Part shown: positions 1 through 8,733 of the stretch, in pieces
Numbering within the stretch: position 1 is the first letter of the stretch
How the letters are laid out: every line of letters begins with the position of its first letter
Source of the DNA: Proteobacteria bacterium CG1_02_64_396
Lineage (GTDB): Bacteria > Pseudomonadota > MNWR01 > CG1-02-64-396
Length of the DNA: 33,267 bases
Assembly: GCA_001872725.1 (NCBI GenBank)
Contig: MNWR01000103.1
Location: 1 to 33,267 of the forward strand
Reading direction: 5' to 3'
Notes under the pieces: generated by a model
What the model saw: the letters and a program-made list of their open reading frames with translations, nothing else
What the model was told of the DNA's origin: nothing
The model's database searches: none
Translations under genes and position numbers: made by a program

Positions 1-1186
1 CCTGCATGTCGAGACTACCCTCGATGACCCCCTTCACGTTGCGCATGAAGTAGTAAGAACCGGCCACCGTGGCGGTATTCATGTTGATACCGTCATAGGT
101 GGTCACCCCCTTGAAGTCGCCCGCATTGTCGTAGTTGTACAGCGCCGAGAAGGTCCACTCCTCATTGGCCACCCAGTCGACTCCGGCAAATCCGCCGTAC
201 CAGACCCGGTTTTTGCCGTCGGCCAGGTAGTTGTCCCACTTGTTCCACAGCCCCTGGAAGAACCAGTAAAGCTCGTCGTTGACCTCGCCCGAGGCATCGA
301 GCGCCACCACCGTTTTCTGGGACGAGCCGGTTCCAGCGCTATCGGCCTGCTTGCCGCTGAGCCCGAACACACCGACCTTGGTGGTTCCGTCCTGGAGCCC
401 CACGCGACCCCAGACCATCTTGCTGCTGTTGTTGTCGAAGGTGGCGTCGGAGCGTTTGTAGCCGGTTTGGTCGACGGCGTAGCTGGCGGTGGTGCCGTTG
501 CCGTTGGAGAGTCCCAGGTTCACGGTCAGGGGGCCGACCGCCTTGGTGAAGAAGAGGCCGCGATCATAGGTGATCCCCGCCATGCGGTAGGCGGTGAAAT
601 CCTGGAAGGTCAACCGGGTTTCGCGGGGGAACATCAGGTCGGAGAGCTGGAATTGCCCCGCCATCATCGACACCCCGCTGCCGAACACATCGTCGTGGCT
701 GACCCAGGCATCCTCGATCAAGAAACCGCCGTTGCCACCCTTCTCGGCCATGATGCCGTAGAAGTAATAGGTCATGTGTTCACTCAAGGGGGCGCCCGAG
801 AGCAGCTTGATGAGGTAGGGCGATTGCAGGTCGAACTGGGCGCCGTTGGGGGCAGTGGAGGCGACGTTGTTATCTTGCCGAACCTGGGCGTAGGACTGCG
901 CCCGGATCGCCAGCGGAACCGTCTTCATCAGCGCCAAGCGGTCATCTCCGGTGTCGGTCGCGATGTCCTGCTCCCAACCGGGCAGGCGGTAATTGTTGGC
1001 GCGAAAGTCCTCGCCGAAGGTGTTCAAGCGGGGGAAAGCGGCGTGGCAGGTGGCACAGCTGATCTGGTACTGACGGGCAAAGGCGGGGATCGCCTCGGCT
1101 TCCGGACCCGACCACAGCGACACGGCGGCCACCGGCAGGGCGGCCAGCGCCAGACGGAGAGAGGAACGGGTGGGGGTCGATTGCAT
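1..1186 (-). CDS. Cyc2-like fused monoheme cytochrome c / outer-membrane porin (3' end outside window)
   Basis: The frame opens at ATG 1186 with AGGAG about 8 nt upstream, and runs off the left edge after 395 codons without a stop. A signal peptide (Arg at 7 and 11, then an Ala/Leu-rich core) is followed by IPAFARQYQISCATCHAAF, a single CXXCH heme c site near residue 46, and then RLNTFGEDFR. The remainder alternates polar and aromatic residues (YYFYGIM, ELYWFFQGLW, WTFSALYNYD) as in beta-barrel strands. This layout of one N-terminal heme plus barrel is that of the cytochrome-porin superfamily that includes Cyc2 of Fe(II) oxidisers. The sequence after the heme differs from the Cyc2 proteins I remember, so electron uptake from iron is an inference only. 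It stands alone, transcribed in the same direction as accC but beyond that operon's terminator. Confidence 0.75.
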   Translation of the reverse strand, partial: MQSTPTRSSLRLALAALPVAAVSLWSGPEAEAIPAFARQYQISCATCHAAFPRLNTFGEDFRANNYRLPGWEQDIATDTGDDRLALMKTVPLAIRAQSYAQVRQDNNVASTAPNGAQFDLQSPYLIKLLSGAPLSEHMTYYFYGIMAEKGGNGGFLIEDAWVSHDDVFGSGVSMMAGQFQLSDLMFPRETRLTFQDFTAYRMAGITYDRGLFFTKAVGPLTVNLGLSNGNGTTASYAVDQTGYKRSDATFDNNSSKMVWGRVGLQDGTTKVGVFGLSGKQADSAGTGSSQKTVVALDASGEVNDELYWFFQGLWNKWDNYLADGKNRVWYGGFAGVDWVANEEWTFSALYNYDNAGDFKGVTTYDGINMNTATVAGSYYFMRNVKGVIEGSLDMQ

Positions 1187-1199
1187 GGAGGACTCCTAG

Positions 1200-1275
1200 C
1201 TAGTCGCTTGTGATGACAAGCCGGAGTCCCAACTCGATGGGCGACCCCGGCACAACCGCCCCCCGCGAGGGGGGA
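1200..1275 (-). promoter_or_regulatory. Hairpin-rich 5' leader of the cytochrome-porin gene
   Basis: Read on the minus strand, the leader holds a G/C hairpin near 1259-1274. Next come an imperfect stem (GCCGGGGT pairing ACTCCGGC with one G-T, plus an inner CCCA/TGGG) at 1220-1251 and a perfect stem GCTTGT-CATC-ACAAGC at 1206-1221, ending just before the Shine-Dalgarno. The last two stems share 2 nt, so they cannot both form fully. I do not recognise a known riboswitch class. It may only stabilise the mRNA. Confidence 0.3.
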
Positions 1276-1365
1276 TCGGATGGCCGGAATGCTAGAAAAA
1301 CGGGGATTGGCACCCGATGACAGGGGCGTGAAGAAACACTAACCGGAGGATGAAGGTTCGTTTAG

Positions 1366-1392
1366 AAATCCCGAGTTATGAACTCGGGATTT
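1366..1392 (-). terminator. Intrinsic-type terminator after accC
   Basis: A perfect 12-bp inverted repeat (AAATCCCGAGTT / AACTCGGGATTT) with a 3-nt loop lies 18 nt beyond the accC stop codon. In the minus-strand transcript the stem ends in UUU followed by CUAAAC, so the U-tract is short. Position and stem strength support a terminator for the TPR-aroQ-accB-accC operon. Confidence 0.6.
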
Positions 1393-1410
1393 GCCCCCGC
1401 CGCCACGGGG

Positions 1411-2757
1411 TCAATTGGCCAGGAAGCGCTCCAAGAAATTGATGTCGTACTTGCCGTCTTGAAAATCGCGCGAGCGCATCAAGCGGCGGTGCAACGGCAC
1501 CGTGGTGTGGACCCCTTCGATCACCAGTTCATCCAGGGCCCGGCGCATCCGGGCAATCGCCTCGGCGCGGGTGGGGGCATGGACGATCAGTTTGCCGATC
1601 ATCGAATCGTAGTGGGGGCTGATAACCCTTCCTGAAAAGGTATCGGAATCGAACCGCACGCCGGGACCGCCGGGGGCGTGGAACGAGGTCACCGTGCCGG
1701 GACAGGGGATGAAACGCTCGGGATCCTCGGCGTTGATCCGGCACTCGATGGCGTGGCCATTAACCTTGATTTGATCTTGAGTGAATGACAGGGGCAGCCC
1801 CGCCGCGACTCGGATTTGCTCCTTCACCAGATCGACCCCGGTCACCTCTTCGGTGATGGGGTGTTCGACCTGAATACGGGTGTTCATCTCGATGAAATAG
1901 AAGTTGCCGTCGGGGGTCATCAAGAACTCGAAGGTCCCCGCCCCTTCGTAATTCACCGCATGGCAGGCCGCCACCGCCACCTCGCCCATACGGGCGCGGG
2001 TTTCGGGGGTGACCATCGGGCATGGCGCCTCTTCAAGGATCTTTTGATGACGCCGTTGCAACGAGCAATCGCGCTCGCCCAGGTGGATGACGTTGCCGTG
2101 TTGATCGGCCATCACCTGGATTTCGACGTGGCGGGGCTGTTCGAGGAACTTCTCGATGTAGACCGCCGGGTTGTTGAAGGCCCGCCCCGCCTCGCTCTGG
2201 GCGATCAAAAAGGCGTTCACCAACGATGCCGAGGTGTGGACCACCTTCATGCCTCGTCCTCCGCCGCCCGCCGCCGCCTTGATGATGACCGGGTAGCCGA
2301 TTTCACCCGCCAGACGCAAAGCTTCGGCCTCGGTGGTCACCGCCCCATCCGAGCCGGGCACCACCGGCACCCCCGCCTTCTTCATCGCATCCTTGGCCGA
2401 AACCTTGTCGCCCATGATCCGCATGACGTCGCCCTTGGGGCCGATGAACTTCAACCCCGAAGCGGCAACAACATCGGAAAACTCGGGGTTTTCGGCCAGA
2501 AAACCGTAACCGGGATGAATCGCCTCGGCGTCGGTGATCTCGGCAGCCGCCATCAGGGCGGGAACCGATAGGTAGCTCTGGGGGGATGGGGGGGGGCCGA
2601 TGCAGACCGATTCGTCGGCCATGCGCACGAACATGGAGTCGGTGTCGGCGGTCGAGTGAACCGCCACCGTCTTGATCCCCATCTCGCGGCAGGCGCGAAT
2701 GACGCGGAGGGCGATTTCGCCCCGGTTGGCAATCAGAATTTTGTTAAACACGGGCAC
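1411..2757 (-). CDS. accC: Biotin carboxylase subunit of acetyl-CoA carboxylase
   Basis: AccC carries out ATP- and bicarbonate-dependent carboxylation of the biotin on AccB, the first step of malonyl-CoA formation for fatty-acid synthesis. The 448-aa length matches the family. It opens with [20 protein letters not shown], the N-terminal signature of biotin carboxylases. The Gly-rich ATP-grasp loop [14 protein letters not shown] lies near residue 160, the metal/ATP site [16 protein letters not shown] near 290, and a C-terminal domain with [10 protein letters not shown] follows. It is the last gene of the operon, 57 nt after accB. No residue is obviously missing. Confidence 0.97.
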   Translation of the reverse strand: MPVFNKILIANRGEIALRVIRACREMGIKTVAVHSTADTDSMFVRMADESVCIGPPPSPQSYLSVPALMAAAEITDAEAIHPGYGFLAENPEFSDVVAASGLKFIGPKGDVMRIMGDKVSAKDAMKKAGVPVVPGSDGAVTTEAEALRLAGEIGYPVIIKAAAGGGGRGMKVVHTSASLVNAFLIAQSEAGRAFNNPAVYIEKFLEQPRHVEIQVMADQHGNVIHLGERDCSLQRRHQKILEEAPCPMVTPETRARMGEVAVAACHAVNYEGAGTFEFLMTPDGNFYFIEMNTRIQVEHPITEEVTGVDLVKEQIRVAAGLPLSFTQDQIKVNGHAIECRINAEDPERFIPCPGTVTSFHAPGGPGVRFDSDTFSGRVISPHYDSMIGKLIVHAPTRAEAIARMRRALDELVIEGVHTTVPLHRRLMRSRDFQDGKYDINFLERFLAN

Positions 2758-2814
2758 CCTCGAAGGTGGCAGTCGACCGTCTTAAAACTCGGCGGGAGAG
2801 GTGTCGGCAGCGCT

Positions 2815-3276
<462 letters not shown>

Positions 3277-3329
3277 GGGGTACTCCTTCATGAGCGGGTT
3301 TTAGGTGTGGATGGTTCAAAAACGGCGGG

Positions 3330-3782
3330 TCAGCGGCGCAACAAGTGCGCCAATAGACCATCGAGAGCAAGCCGGTAGCTATCGGGGCCGAAGCCGCCGA
3401 TCACACCAACTGCCACATCGGCCAGCAACGACCGATGACGAAACGATTCGCGGGCATAAACATTAGAAAGGTGCAATTCGACAAACGGAATGGCGACCCC
3501 GAGCAGGGCGTCGCGGATGGCCACCGAGGTGTGGGTGTAAGCACCGGCGTTGATGAGGATTCCATCGACCCCCTCGGTGCGCGCCTGGTGGATGCGATCC
3601 ACCAAAGCCCCCTCCCCGTTGGCTTGAAGGTGCAGCAACTGCGCCCCCTGGTCGCCCGCCCGTTGGGTTAGATCGGCCACGATCTGCTCCAGGGTGGCGG
3701 CGCCGTAGATCCCCGGCTCGCGCAGCCCCAGCAGATTGAGGTTGGGGCCGTTGAGCAGCAGGATTTTGGGGGAGGAACTCAC
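3330..3782 (-). CDS. aroQ: Type II 3-dehydroquinate dehydratase
   Basis: This enzyme dehydrates 3-dehydroquinate to 3-dehydroshikimate in the shikimate pathway. The 150-aa size fits the small dodecameric type II class. [12 protein letters not shown] near the N-terminus, Tyr26 in PGIYG (expected catalytic Tyr), [17 protein letters not shown] and [17 protein letters not shown] (expected His and Arg residues) are all present. The start is GTG 3782, which overlaps the stop of the upstream TPR-like gene (GTGA) and has GGGGGAG a few nt upstream, so the two are probably translationally coupled. The frame stays open upstream, but homology begins only here. Confidence 0.95.
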   Translation of the reverse strand: MSSSPKILLLNGPNLNLLGLREPGIYGAATLEQIVADLTQRAGDQGAQLLHLQANGEGALVDRIHQARTEGVDGILINAGAYTHTSVAIRDALLGVAIPFVELHLSNVYARESFRHRSLLADVAVGVIGGFGPDSYRLALDGLLAHLLRR

Positions 3783-4285
3783 GGCGCTCCCCCTTCCCGA
3801 CGCTGGGCCAACGCCTCGGCGGCCCGTTCTAACCGGGAGATCTGATGCAACAAGCGCTGTTTGCGCCCAGAGGATGGGGTGGCGGGGACAGGGGCTGCGG
3901 CGGTCGCCTCGCTTCCCAAAACCTGAAGCACGGTATCGACCACATCGTCCAAATGGCCTGGATCCCAGGTGCGAAAACGGTGGCCCAAACCCTCTTGCAG
4001 CCGCTGGCGCAGCGTCCCCTCTTCCCTTGGACCGGGGCTGGTGCTGACGGTATGCTCCCCCCCGTCTTGATCGAGGATCGACCGCAATTGCCGGATGTAC
4101 GGCAACGCTTCGCCACCGCGCCCCTGACGGGTCAACAGCCGAATCATCCAACGGACGGCCACCGCATCGCCCCCCACCAACTCAAGATGGCGGGTCAGCA
4201 GGGACTCGGCCTCGTCGAACCGACCCTGCCGATAGGCAGTCATGGCTTGGGACAGCAGATCGGATTGGGGGGTGGGATGGGTCAA
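3779..4285 (-). CDS. TPR-like hypothetical protein, first gene of the aroQ-accBC operon
   Basis: I do not recognise this as a named gene. The protein has a helix pair resembling a tetratricopeptide repeat ([21 protein letters not shown], then a second pair around [24 protein letters not shown]), an acidic/polar middle, and a C-terminal basic helix ([17 protein letters not shown]) that could be a short coiled coil. It is soluble and has no signal peptide. The start is uncertain: TTG 4285 keeps the first TPR helix intact, while ATG 4243 would cut it. No good Shine-Dalgarno is seen for either. It overlaps aroQ by 4 nt and is divergent from thiS. Its role, if linked to its operon, cannot be deduced. 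Confidence 0.6.
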   Translation of the reverse strand: MTHPTPQSDLLSQAMTAYRQGRFDEAESLLTRHLELVGGDAVAVRWMIRLLTRQGRGGEALPYIRQLRSILDQDGGEHTVSTSPGPREEGTLRQRLQEGLGHRFRTWDPGHLDDVVDTVLQVLGSEATAAAPVPATPSSGRKQRLLHQISRLERAAEALAQRREGGAP

Positions 4286-4393
4286 CTTTGATCCGTTTCT
4301 GATTCGCGGGGGGCTAATTTCGGCGCTTTTATAGCCCGTTTTGCCCCGTTTTGAAATCAATTCCAGCTTTTTTCGAAGGGTATCGTTTCGCTC

Positions 4394-4600
4394 ATGATCT
4401 CCATCATGCTCAACGGCCAATCGCACGACGTGCCCCAGAACACCTCTATTGCCGCCCTGCTTGAAACCCTGAACCTCGCTGGAGGCAAAGGGGTCGCGGT
4501 GGAGCTTAATCTTGAGGTTGTCCCCCGCAGCCAACACGCCGCCACCGTGCTCGAAGTGGGCGACCGGATCGAGGTCGTCAACATGGTGGGGGGGGGCTGA
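4394..4600 (+). CDS. thiS: Sulfur carrier protein ThiS
   Basis: ThiS carries the thiocarboxylate sulfur that ThiG puts into the thiazole of thiamine. The 68-aa ubiquitin-like protein begins MISIMLNGQ and ends in VNMVGGG, with the Gly-Gly tail that is adenylated and thiocarboxylated. The start at 4394 has only a distant GAAGGG upstream. An alternative ATG five codons on would remove the first beta strand. thiG follows after a 74-nt gap, and no thiF, thiH or thiO is in the window. No TPP riboswitch is visible in the 108 nt before it. Confidence 0.93.
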   Translation: MISIMLNGQSHDVPQNTSIAALLETLNLAGGKGVAVELNLEVVPRSQHAATVLEVGDRIEVVNMVGGG

Positions 4601-4674
4601 TCCCTCCTGATCCAAAACAACGCTCACACCAGAACCCTTGCCCCGATGTGGGCCCAACCATAAGGAGTCGCCCC

Positions 4675-5457
4675 ATGTCCCCATTCTCCGACCCATTGAT
4701 TGTCGGCAGCCACACCTTCACCTCGCGGCTGCTGGTCGGCACCGGCAAATACAAAGACTTCGAGCAGACCAAGGCGGCCATCGAGGCCTCGGGGGCCGAG
4801 ATCGTCACCGTGGCGGTGCGCCGGGTGAACATCACCAATCGCGACGAGCCCAACCTGCTCGAATACCTCGATCCGGCCAAATACACGATTTTGCCCAACA
4901 CCGCCGGGTGTTACACCGCTGAGGAGGCGGTGCGCACCTGCCGGTTGGCCCGTGAGGCGGGGGGCTGGAACCTCATTAAACTTGAGGTTCTGGGCGATCA
5001 AACCACCCTCTTCCCCGACGTGGTGCAGACCCTCAAGGCGGCCGAGATTTTGATCGAGGACGGCTTCGAGATCATGGTCTACACCAACGACGACCCGATT
5101 ATGGCCAAACGCTTCGAAGATATGGGCTGCGTGGCGGTGATGCCGCTGGCCGCCCCCATCGGTTCGGGGCTGGGGATCCGCAACCCGTACAACATCAAGA
5201 TCATCTTGGAGCACGCCAAGGTGCCGATCCTGGTCGACGCCGGGGTGGGAACCGCCTCGGACGCCGCCATCGCCATGGAGCTGGGCTGCGATGGGGTGTT
5301 GATGAACACCGCCATTGCCGGAGCCAAAGATCCGATTTTGATGGCCAGCGCCATGCGCAAGGCGATTGAGGCCGGACGCGAGGCCTACCGGGCCGGGCGC
5401 ATCGGCCGCAAGCTCTACGCCACCGCCTCCTCCCCCCTCGACGGCATGTTTCTGTAA
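4675..5457 (+). CDS. thiG: Thiazole synthase
   Basis: ThiG condenses deoxyxylulose 5-phosphate, ThiS-thiocarboxylate and dehydroglycine to the thiazole phosphate of thiamine. The 260-aa TIM-barrel protein shows [35 protein letters not shown] (Lys102, the expected Schiff-base Lys), [11 protein letters not shown] and [20 protein letters not shown] (phosphate site), all characteristic of ThiG. Start ATG 4675 is chosen because AAGGAG lies 8 nt upstream; an in-frame ATG at 4648 lacks this. It is co-directional with thiS, and def follows 6 nt after its stop. Confidence 0.97.
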   Translation: MSPFSDPLIVGSHTFTSRLLVGTGKYKDFEQTKAAIEASGAEIVTVAVRRVNITNRDEPNLLEYLDPAKYTILPNTAGCYTAEEAVRTCRLAREAGGWNLIKLEVLGDQTTLFPDVVQTLKAAEILIEDGFEIMVYTNDDPIMAKRFEDMGCVAVMPLAAPIGSGLGIRNPYNIKIILEHAKVPILVDAGVGTASDAAIAMELGCDGVLMNTAIAGAKDPILMASAMRKAIEAGREAYRAGRIGRKLYATASSPLDGMFL

Positions 5458-5463
5458 AAAATC

Positions 5464-5982
5464 ATGGCAATCCGCGAAATCCTCATCTGGCCCGATGACC
5501 GGCTGAAAAAGGTCAGCAAACCCATCGAGAGGGTGGACGACACCCTGCGCAAGGTGGTTAAAGACATGGCCGACACCATGTACGACGCCCCCGGCGTGGG
5601 TTTGGCGGCCCCCCAAGTCGACGTTCACCTGCGCCTGCTCATCACCGACATCGAAGGGGATGAGAAAAACCGCAAGATCAAGGTCATCATCAACCCTGAG
5701 ATCGTCGCCCAATCGGGCAGCCAGACCGATCAAGAGGGGTGCCTGTCGGTCCCTGGGGTCTTCGCCGATGTGGAGCGAGCCGATTGGGTCAAGGTGCGCT
5801 ACCGCGATCTCGACTGGAACCTGATCGAAGAGGAGGCGACCGGCTTGCAGGCCCGTGCCTTCCAGCACGAGATCGACCACCTCGACGGGATTGTCTTCGT
5901 CGAGCTGCTCTCGCCGGTGAAACGACGGATGATCCGCAACAAAATGCTCAAGCTGAAAAAAGAACGGACCCCCCGCCGATGA
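5464..5982 (+). CDS. def: Peptide deformylase
   Basis: Def removes the N-formyl group from nascent proteins. All three metal-site motifs of the 172-aa enzyme are present: GVGLAAPQ (residues 44-51), EGCLSVPG (91-98, with the Cys metal ligand) and QHEIDHLDG (134-142, two His ligands and the catalytic Glu). The C-terminal basic helix (KRRMIRNKMLKLKKE) is usual for type 1 enzymes. Its stop overlaps the start of fmt (ATGA), the classical def-fmt arrangement. It lies only 6 nt after thiG, so the thi and def-fmt genes are probably one transcript here. Confidence 0.97.
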   Translation: MAIREILIWPDDRLKKVSKPIERVDDTLRKVVKDMADTMYDAPGVGLAAPQVDVHLRLLITDIEGDEKNRKIKVIINPEIVAQSGSQTDQEGCLSVPGVFADVERADWVKVRYRDLDWNLIEEEATGLQARAFQHEIDHLDGIVFVELLSPVKRRMIRNKMLKLKKERTPRR

Positions 5983-6920
5983 CTCCCCCCCTACGTGTTG
6001 TTTTCATGGGCACCCCCGATTTTGCCGTCCCCCCCCTGCAAGCGCTGCTCGACGGCCCCGACACGGTGGTGGGGGTGGTGACCCAACCCGACCGACCCAA
6101 GGGTCGCGGCATGAAGCTGGCCCCCCCGCCGGTGAAGGTCGTGGCGCAAGAGGCGAATCTTCCGGTGATTCAATCGGGACGCCTGCGCGACGAGGGGGTC
6201 TTCGAACAATTGCAAGCCTGGGCCCCCGATCTGATCGTGGTGGTCGCCTTCGGCCAGTTGCTGCCCAAAAACGTGCTCGACCTGCCCCGCTTGGGCTGCA
6301 TCAACATCCACGGCTCTTTGCTGCCCCGTTGGCGGGGCGCCGCTCCGATTCACCGGGCGCTGCTGGCGGGCGATGCGATGACCGGGGTGACCACCATGTT
6401 GATGGAGCAGGGGCTCGACACCGGCCCCATGTTGCTCAAGGCGGCCACCGAGATCGCCCCGAGCGACACCACCGGATCGCTCTTTTTGCGCCTGGCCGAC
6501 ATGGGCGCAGGGCTGTTGATGCAAACCATCGAGGGCCTCAAAACCGGGGCGATCGCCCCCGAACCCCAAGACGACGCCTTGGCGACCCACGCCGCCAAGG
6601 TGACCCCCGAGGATGCCAAGATCGACTGGTGCCTGCCCGCCGCCGAAATCGAGCGGCAAATCCGGGCGCTGCAACCCTTCCCGGTCGCGACCACTGCGTT
6701 GGGCGACACGGCCTTGAAGATCCATCAGGGAGAGGTGGGGGATGCCTGCACCGAACAACCAGGGCAGGTGGCCCGGATCGGCGGCTCCGGGATCGAGGTC
6801 TGTTGCGGCGATGGTCATCTGCTGCGGCTGACCCGCCTGCAACGGCCCGGCAAACAGGCGATGGAGGCCGAGGGTTTTTTGAACGGCTTCCCCATCGAGG
6901 CCGGGATGAGGTTGGGGTGA
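5979..6920 (+). CDS. fmt: Methionyl-tRNA formyltransferase
   Basis: Fmt transfers formyl from 10-formyl-THF to initiator Met-tRNA. The 313-aa protein opens with RVVFMGTPDFAVPPLQALL. It contains the catalytic region INIHGSLLPRWRGAAPIHRA (Asn109, His111) and Asp147 in GLDTGPML, followed by the C-terminal OB-fold tRNA-binding domain (IRALQPFPVATTALGD and onward). The start is the ATG overlapping the def stop; the frame is open further upstream inside def but only as a shadow. The gene is complete. Confidence 0.97.
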   Translation: MTPPLRVVFMGTPDFAVPPLQALLDGPDTVVGVVTQPDRPKGRGMKLAPPPVKVVAQEANLPVIQSGRLRDEGVFEQLQAWAPDLIVVVAFGQLLPKNVLDLPRLGCINIHGSLLPRWRGAAPIHRALLAGDAMTGVTTMLMEQGLDTGPMLLKAATEIAPSDTTGSLFLRLADMGAGLLMQTIEGLKTGAIAPEPQDDALATHAAKVTPEDAKIDWCLPAAEIERQIRALQPFPVATTALGDTALKIHQGEVGDACTEQPGQVARIGGSGIEVCCGDGHLLRLTRLQRPGKQAMEAEGFLNGFPIEAGMRLG

Positions 6921-6969
6921 TCGCGGTAACGGTGGCGCCGCCGGTAGGGCTCCACCCTTCCTCCCCTTT

Positions 6970-6996
6970 GGAGGCGATGATCGATTCATCGCCTCC
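6970..6996 (+). terminator. Possible terminator hairpin after fmt
   Basis: A perfect 11-bp inverted repeat (GGAGGCGATGA / TCATCGCCTCC) with a 5-nt loop lies 49 nt after the fmt stop. No U-tract follows, so it could equally be a REP-type palindrome or an RNA-stabilising hairpin. It forms one end of the dispersed repeat module described for 6970-7149. Confidence 0.35.
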
Positions 6997-7149
6997 GAGC
7001 AGCCCAGGGATAGGCTGCCAAAACCAGGAACGTAAGTGACTGATTTTGCATGCACAGCAAAAACCGCGTCGCCTCAGGGCGCCTACTTTTGGTTTTTGCG
7101 AAGCACGCTGATTCAAAGCACGCTGATTCAAGGCAGAACGCCTTGAATC
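6970..7149 (-). repeat. Dispersed intergenic repeat module, inverted relative to the 24.3-kb copies
   Basis: This lies in the 326-bp gene-free stretch between fmt and the Gx-type gene. Read on the minus strand, it has the same order of parts as 24310-24452: a hairpin GATTCAAGGC-GCCTTGAATC (7125-7149, perfect 10-bp stem), the 19-mer GCTTCGCAAAAACCAAAAG (near 7084-7102), a degenerate GTAGGCG palindrome, and a segment like GGCAGCCTATCCCTGGGC (near 7000-7020). Inside it, AGCACGCTGATTCAA occurs twice in tandem (about 7102-7131). No gene is seen here. Confidence 0.6.
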
Positions 7150-7246
7150 GGCGTTTGCCTTTGTATCTTGCAGTGGCGCCCGTTCAAACCGCCCCAGGGT
7201 GGATATGCTGCCCTTATTCGCCCTACTCCACCCCCCACGCCATGCC

Positions 7247-7810
7247 ATGACCCTGTCGATCCTCCACCCCGACGATCCCCGTTTTACCCAGGCCCACTTC
7301 GAGGCTCGGGTGGCGGCGTTGACGGCGTTGGCGGTCATCATTCATGCGGTCGAGGCGATGCTGCCGGGGGCGGGGCCACTGTTTAAACCGGGGCTGGCCA
7401 ACATCGTGGGGCTGGCGGCGCTGTGGCTGCTCGGCTTTCGGGCGGCGCTGCTGGTGACGGTGCTGCGGATTCTGATCGGATCGCTGATCTTGGGCACCTT
7501 CATGAGCCCCACCTTTTTGCTTTCGGCCTCGGGGGGGCTGGCCGCCATGCTCGCCATGGGGCTGATGCACCGCTTCGGCGGGCGGCAGGGGATCTTCGGG
7601 CCGGTGGGGGTTTCCATCGTCGGCGCCATCGCCCACATTTGTGCCCAATTTTCGGTCGCCTACCTGGTGCTGATCCAGCACATGGGGCTGTTCTATCTGT
7701 TGCCGCTGTTGCTGGCCACCTCGCTGGCGACCGGCGTACTCAATGGGGTCATCGCCCACTTCATGCTCACCCGTTTGAATTTAGTGTCTCCCCCGCGAGA
7801 GGCCCGATGA
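7247..7810 (+). CDS. Gx-type membrane protein (heptaprenyl diphosphate synthase component I-like)
   Basis: This is a small integral membrane protein with about five hydrophobic segments and the conserved pattern KPGLANIVGLAALWLLG, then RILIGSLILGTF and SASGGLAAMLAMG. These are typical of the Gx transporter family, often annotated as heptaprenyl diphosphate synthase component I. The fold resembles the substrate-binding subunits of ECF transporters, and the substrate is unknown. The start is not certain: ATG 7247 gives the usual short cytosolic N-terminus, while ATG 7205 and GTG 7199 are in frame but add an atypical extension, and no clear ribosome site helps. Its stop overlaps the start of the TonB-like gene. 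Confidence 0.8.
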   Translation: MTLSILHPDDPRFTQAHFEARVAALTALAVIIHAVEAMLPGAGPLFKPGLANIVGLAALWLLGFRAALLVTVLRILIGSLILGTFMSPTFLLSASGGLAAMLAMGLMHRFGGRQGIFGPVGVSIVGAIAHICAQFSVAYLVLIQHMGLFYLLPLLLATSLATGVLNGVIAHFMLTRLNLVSPPREAR

Positions 7811-8733
7811 ACGTCGGCGGCGTCGCCCTGCCGGGTTTGCCCCACTACCGCTTCGACCGGATCACGGTGGCGCTCGGGATCAGCATCGTCCTGCATGCCA
7901 TCCTGCTGCTGGTGAAGCTGCACATGGACATGCCCCCCGAAAAAGCCCGCCCCCCCATGGAGGTCTCCTTCCTCGAAACCCCGCAGGCCAAGGTTGAAAA
8001 GAAGAGACTGGCCCCCGATGCGATGCACGGCATGCAGAATCAAGAGGCCTTCGCCCCCGAGGTGGCCAAGCAGGCGCAAAGCCAGACCACCGTTGAACAG
8101 AGCCCGGCCAACCAACCGATTCCCCTGCCCCGTACCCCCGACACGCCGCCCCCCCAACCGGCGCTCCCCTCTCGCCCCAACACCCCCCGCTCCCGCCCCC
8201 TGACCGAGGGGGAGATGCCCGAGCCCAAGGTGCAGGGGGAGCAGACCGATCACCCCGACGATCTGGCGCCGCGTACCCAAAAAACCAACCCCGACCAGCC
8301 CCCCTTGATGCTCTTCCCCGATTCGGGAACCCTGGCCCAGATCGACCGGGAAAACCGCATCGCCAGGGTGATCGACGAGCAACACCGGCGTCAGGACACC
8401 GTCTCGATCAACACCCGGGAATTCAAATACGCCAGCTACTTTTCAAAGATGAAAGACAAGGTCGAATACGTCTGGCAGTACCCCGAGGCGGCGCAGCGCC
8501 AGGGGCTGGAGGGACGACTGCTGATTAAGTTTTCGATTGGCAGGACCGGGGAGCTGGTGGGTGTGGAGGTGCTGCGCAGTTCAGGATCGGACGTTCTCGA
8601 CCGAGCCGCCATCGAGGCGCTGCGCAAGGGGGCACCCTATGCACCGCTGCCCGAGGAGTGGGAGCTCGATCAGCTCAACATCACCGCCACCTTCGAGTAC
8701 ATCATGCAGATGTTCGGCATCTCGGTTTACTGA
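7807..8733 (+). CDS. TonB family energy-transducing protein
   Basis: TonB-type proteins pass proton-motive force from ExbBD to outer-membrane receptors. The 308-aa protein has an N-terminal membrane anchor at about residues 19-37 (ALGISIVLHAILLLVKL, with the His found in TonB anchors). A long Pro-rich periplasmic linker (about 95-180) follows, and a C-terminal TonB domain (about 220-305) contains GLEGRLLIKFSIGRTGELV, VLRSSGSDVLDRAAIEAL and APYAPLPEEW. The start at 7807 overlaps the preceding stop (ATGA) and has GAGAGG upstream. No exbB/exbD or receptor is in the window, so its partner is unknown. Confidence 0.88.
   Translation: MNVGGVALPGLPHYRFDRITVALGISIVLHAILLLVKLHMDMPPEKARPPMEVSFLETPQAKVEKKRLAPDAMHGMQNQEAFAPEVAKQAQSQTTVEQSPANQPIPLPRTPDTPPPQPALPSRPNTPRSRPLTEGEMPEPKVQGEQTDHPDDLAPRTQKTNPDQPPLMLFPDSGTLAQIDRENRIARVIDEQHRRQDTVSINTREFKYASYFSKMKDKVEYVWQYPEAAQRQGLEGRLLIKFSIGRTGELVGVEVLRSSGSDVLDRAAIEALRKGAPYAPLPEEWELDQLNITATFEYIMQMFGISVY

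Noticed and set aside
1187-1300. c-di-GMP riboswitch in the cytochrome-porin leader
   Set aside because: Given the many c-di-GMP genes this was attractive, but the characteristic GEMM core sequences are not present.
3782-4151. N-terminal extension of AroQ
   Set aside because: The frame is open upstream, but it lies opposite-frame to the TPR-like gene, and AroQ homology with a GTG and Shine-Dalgarno begins at 3782.
4286-4393. TPP riboswitch before thiS
   Set aside because: I looked for the conserved CUGAGA and its pairing regions in the 108 nt upstream and did not see them.
4624-5880. Long open frame on the minus strand opposite thiG and def
   Set aside because: It lies antisense to two genes with full family motifs. 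Its composition (His, Gly, Asp rich without motifs) is that of a reverse-frame shadow in high-GC DNA.
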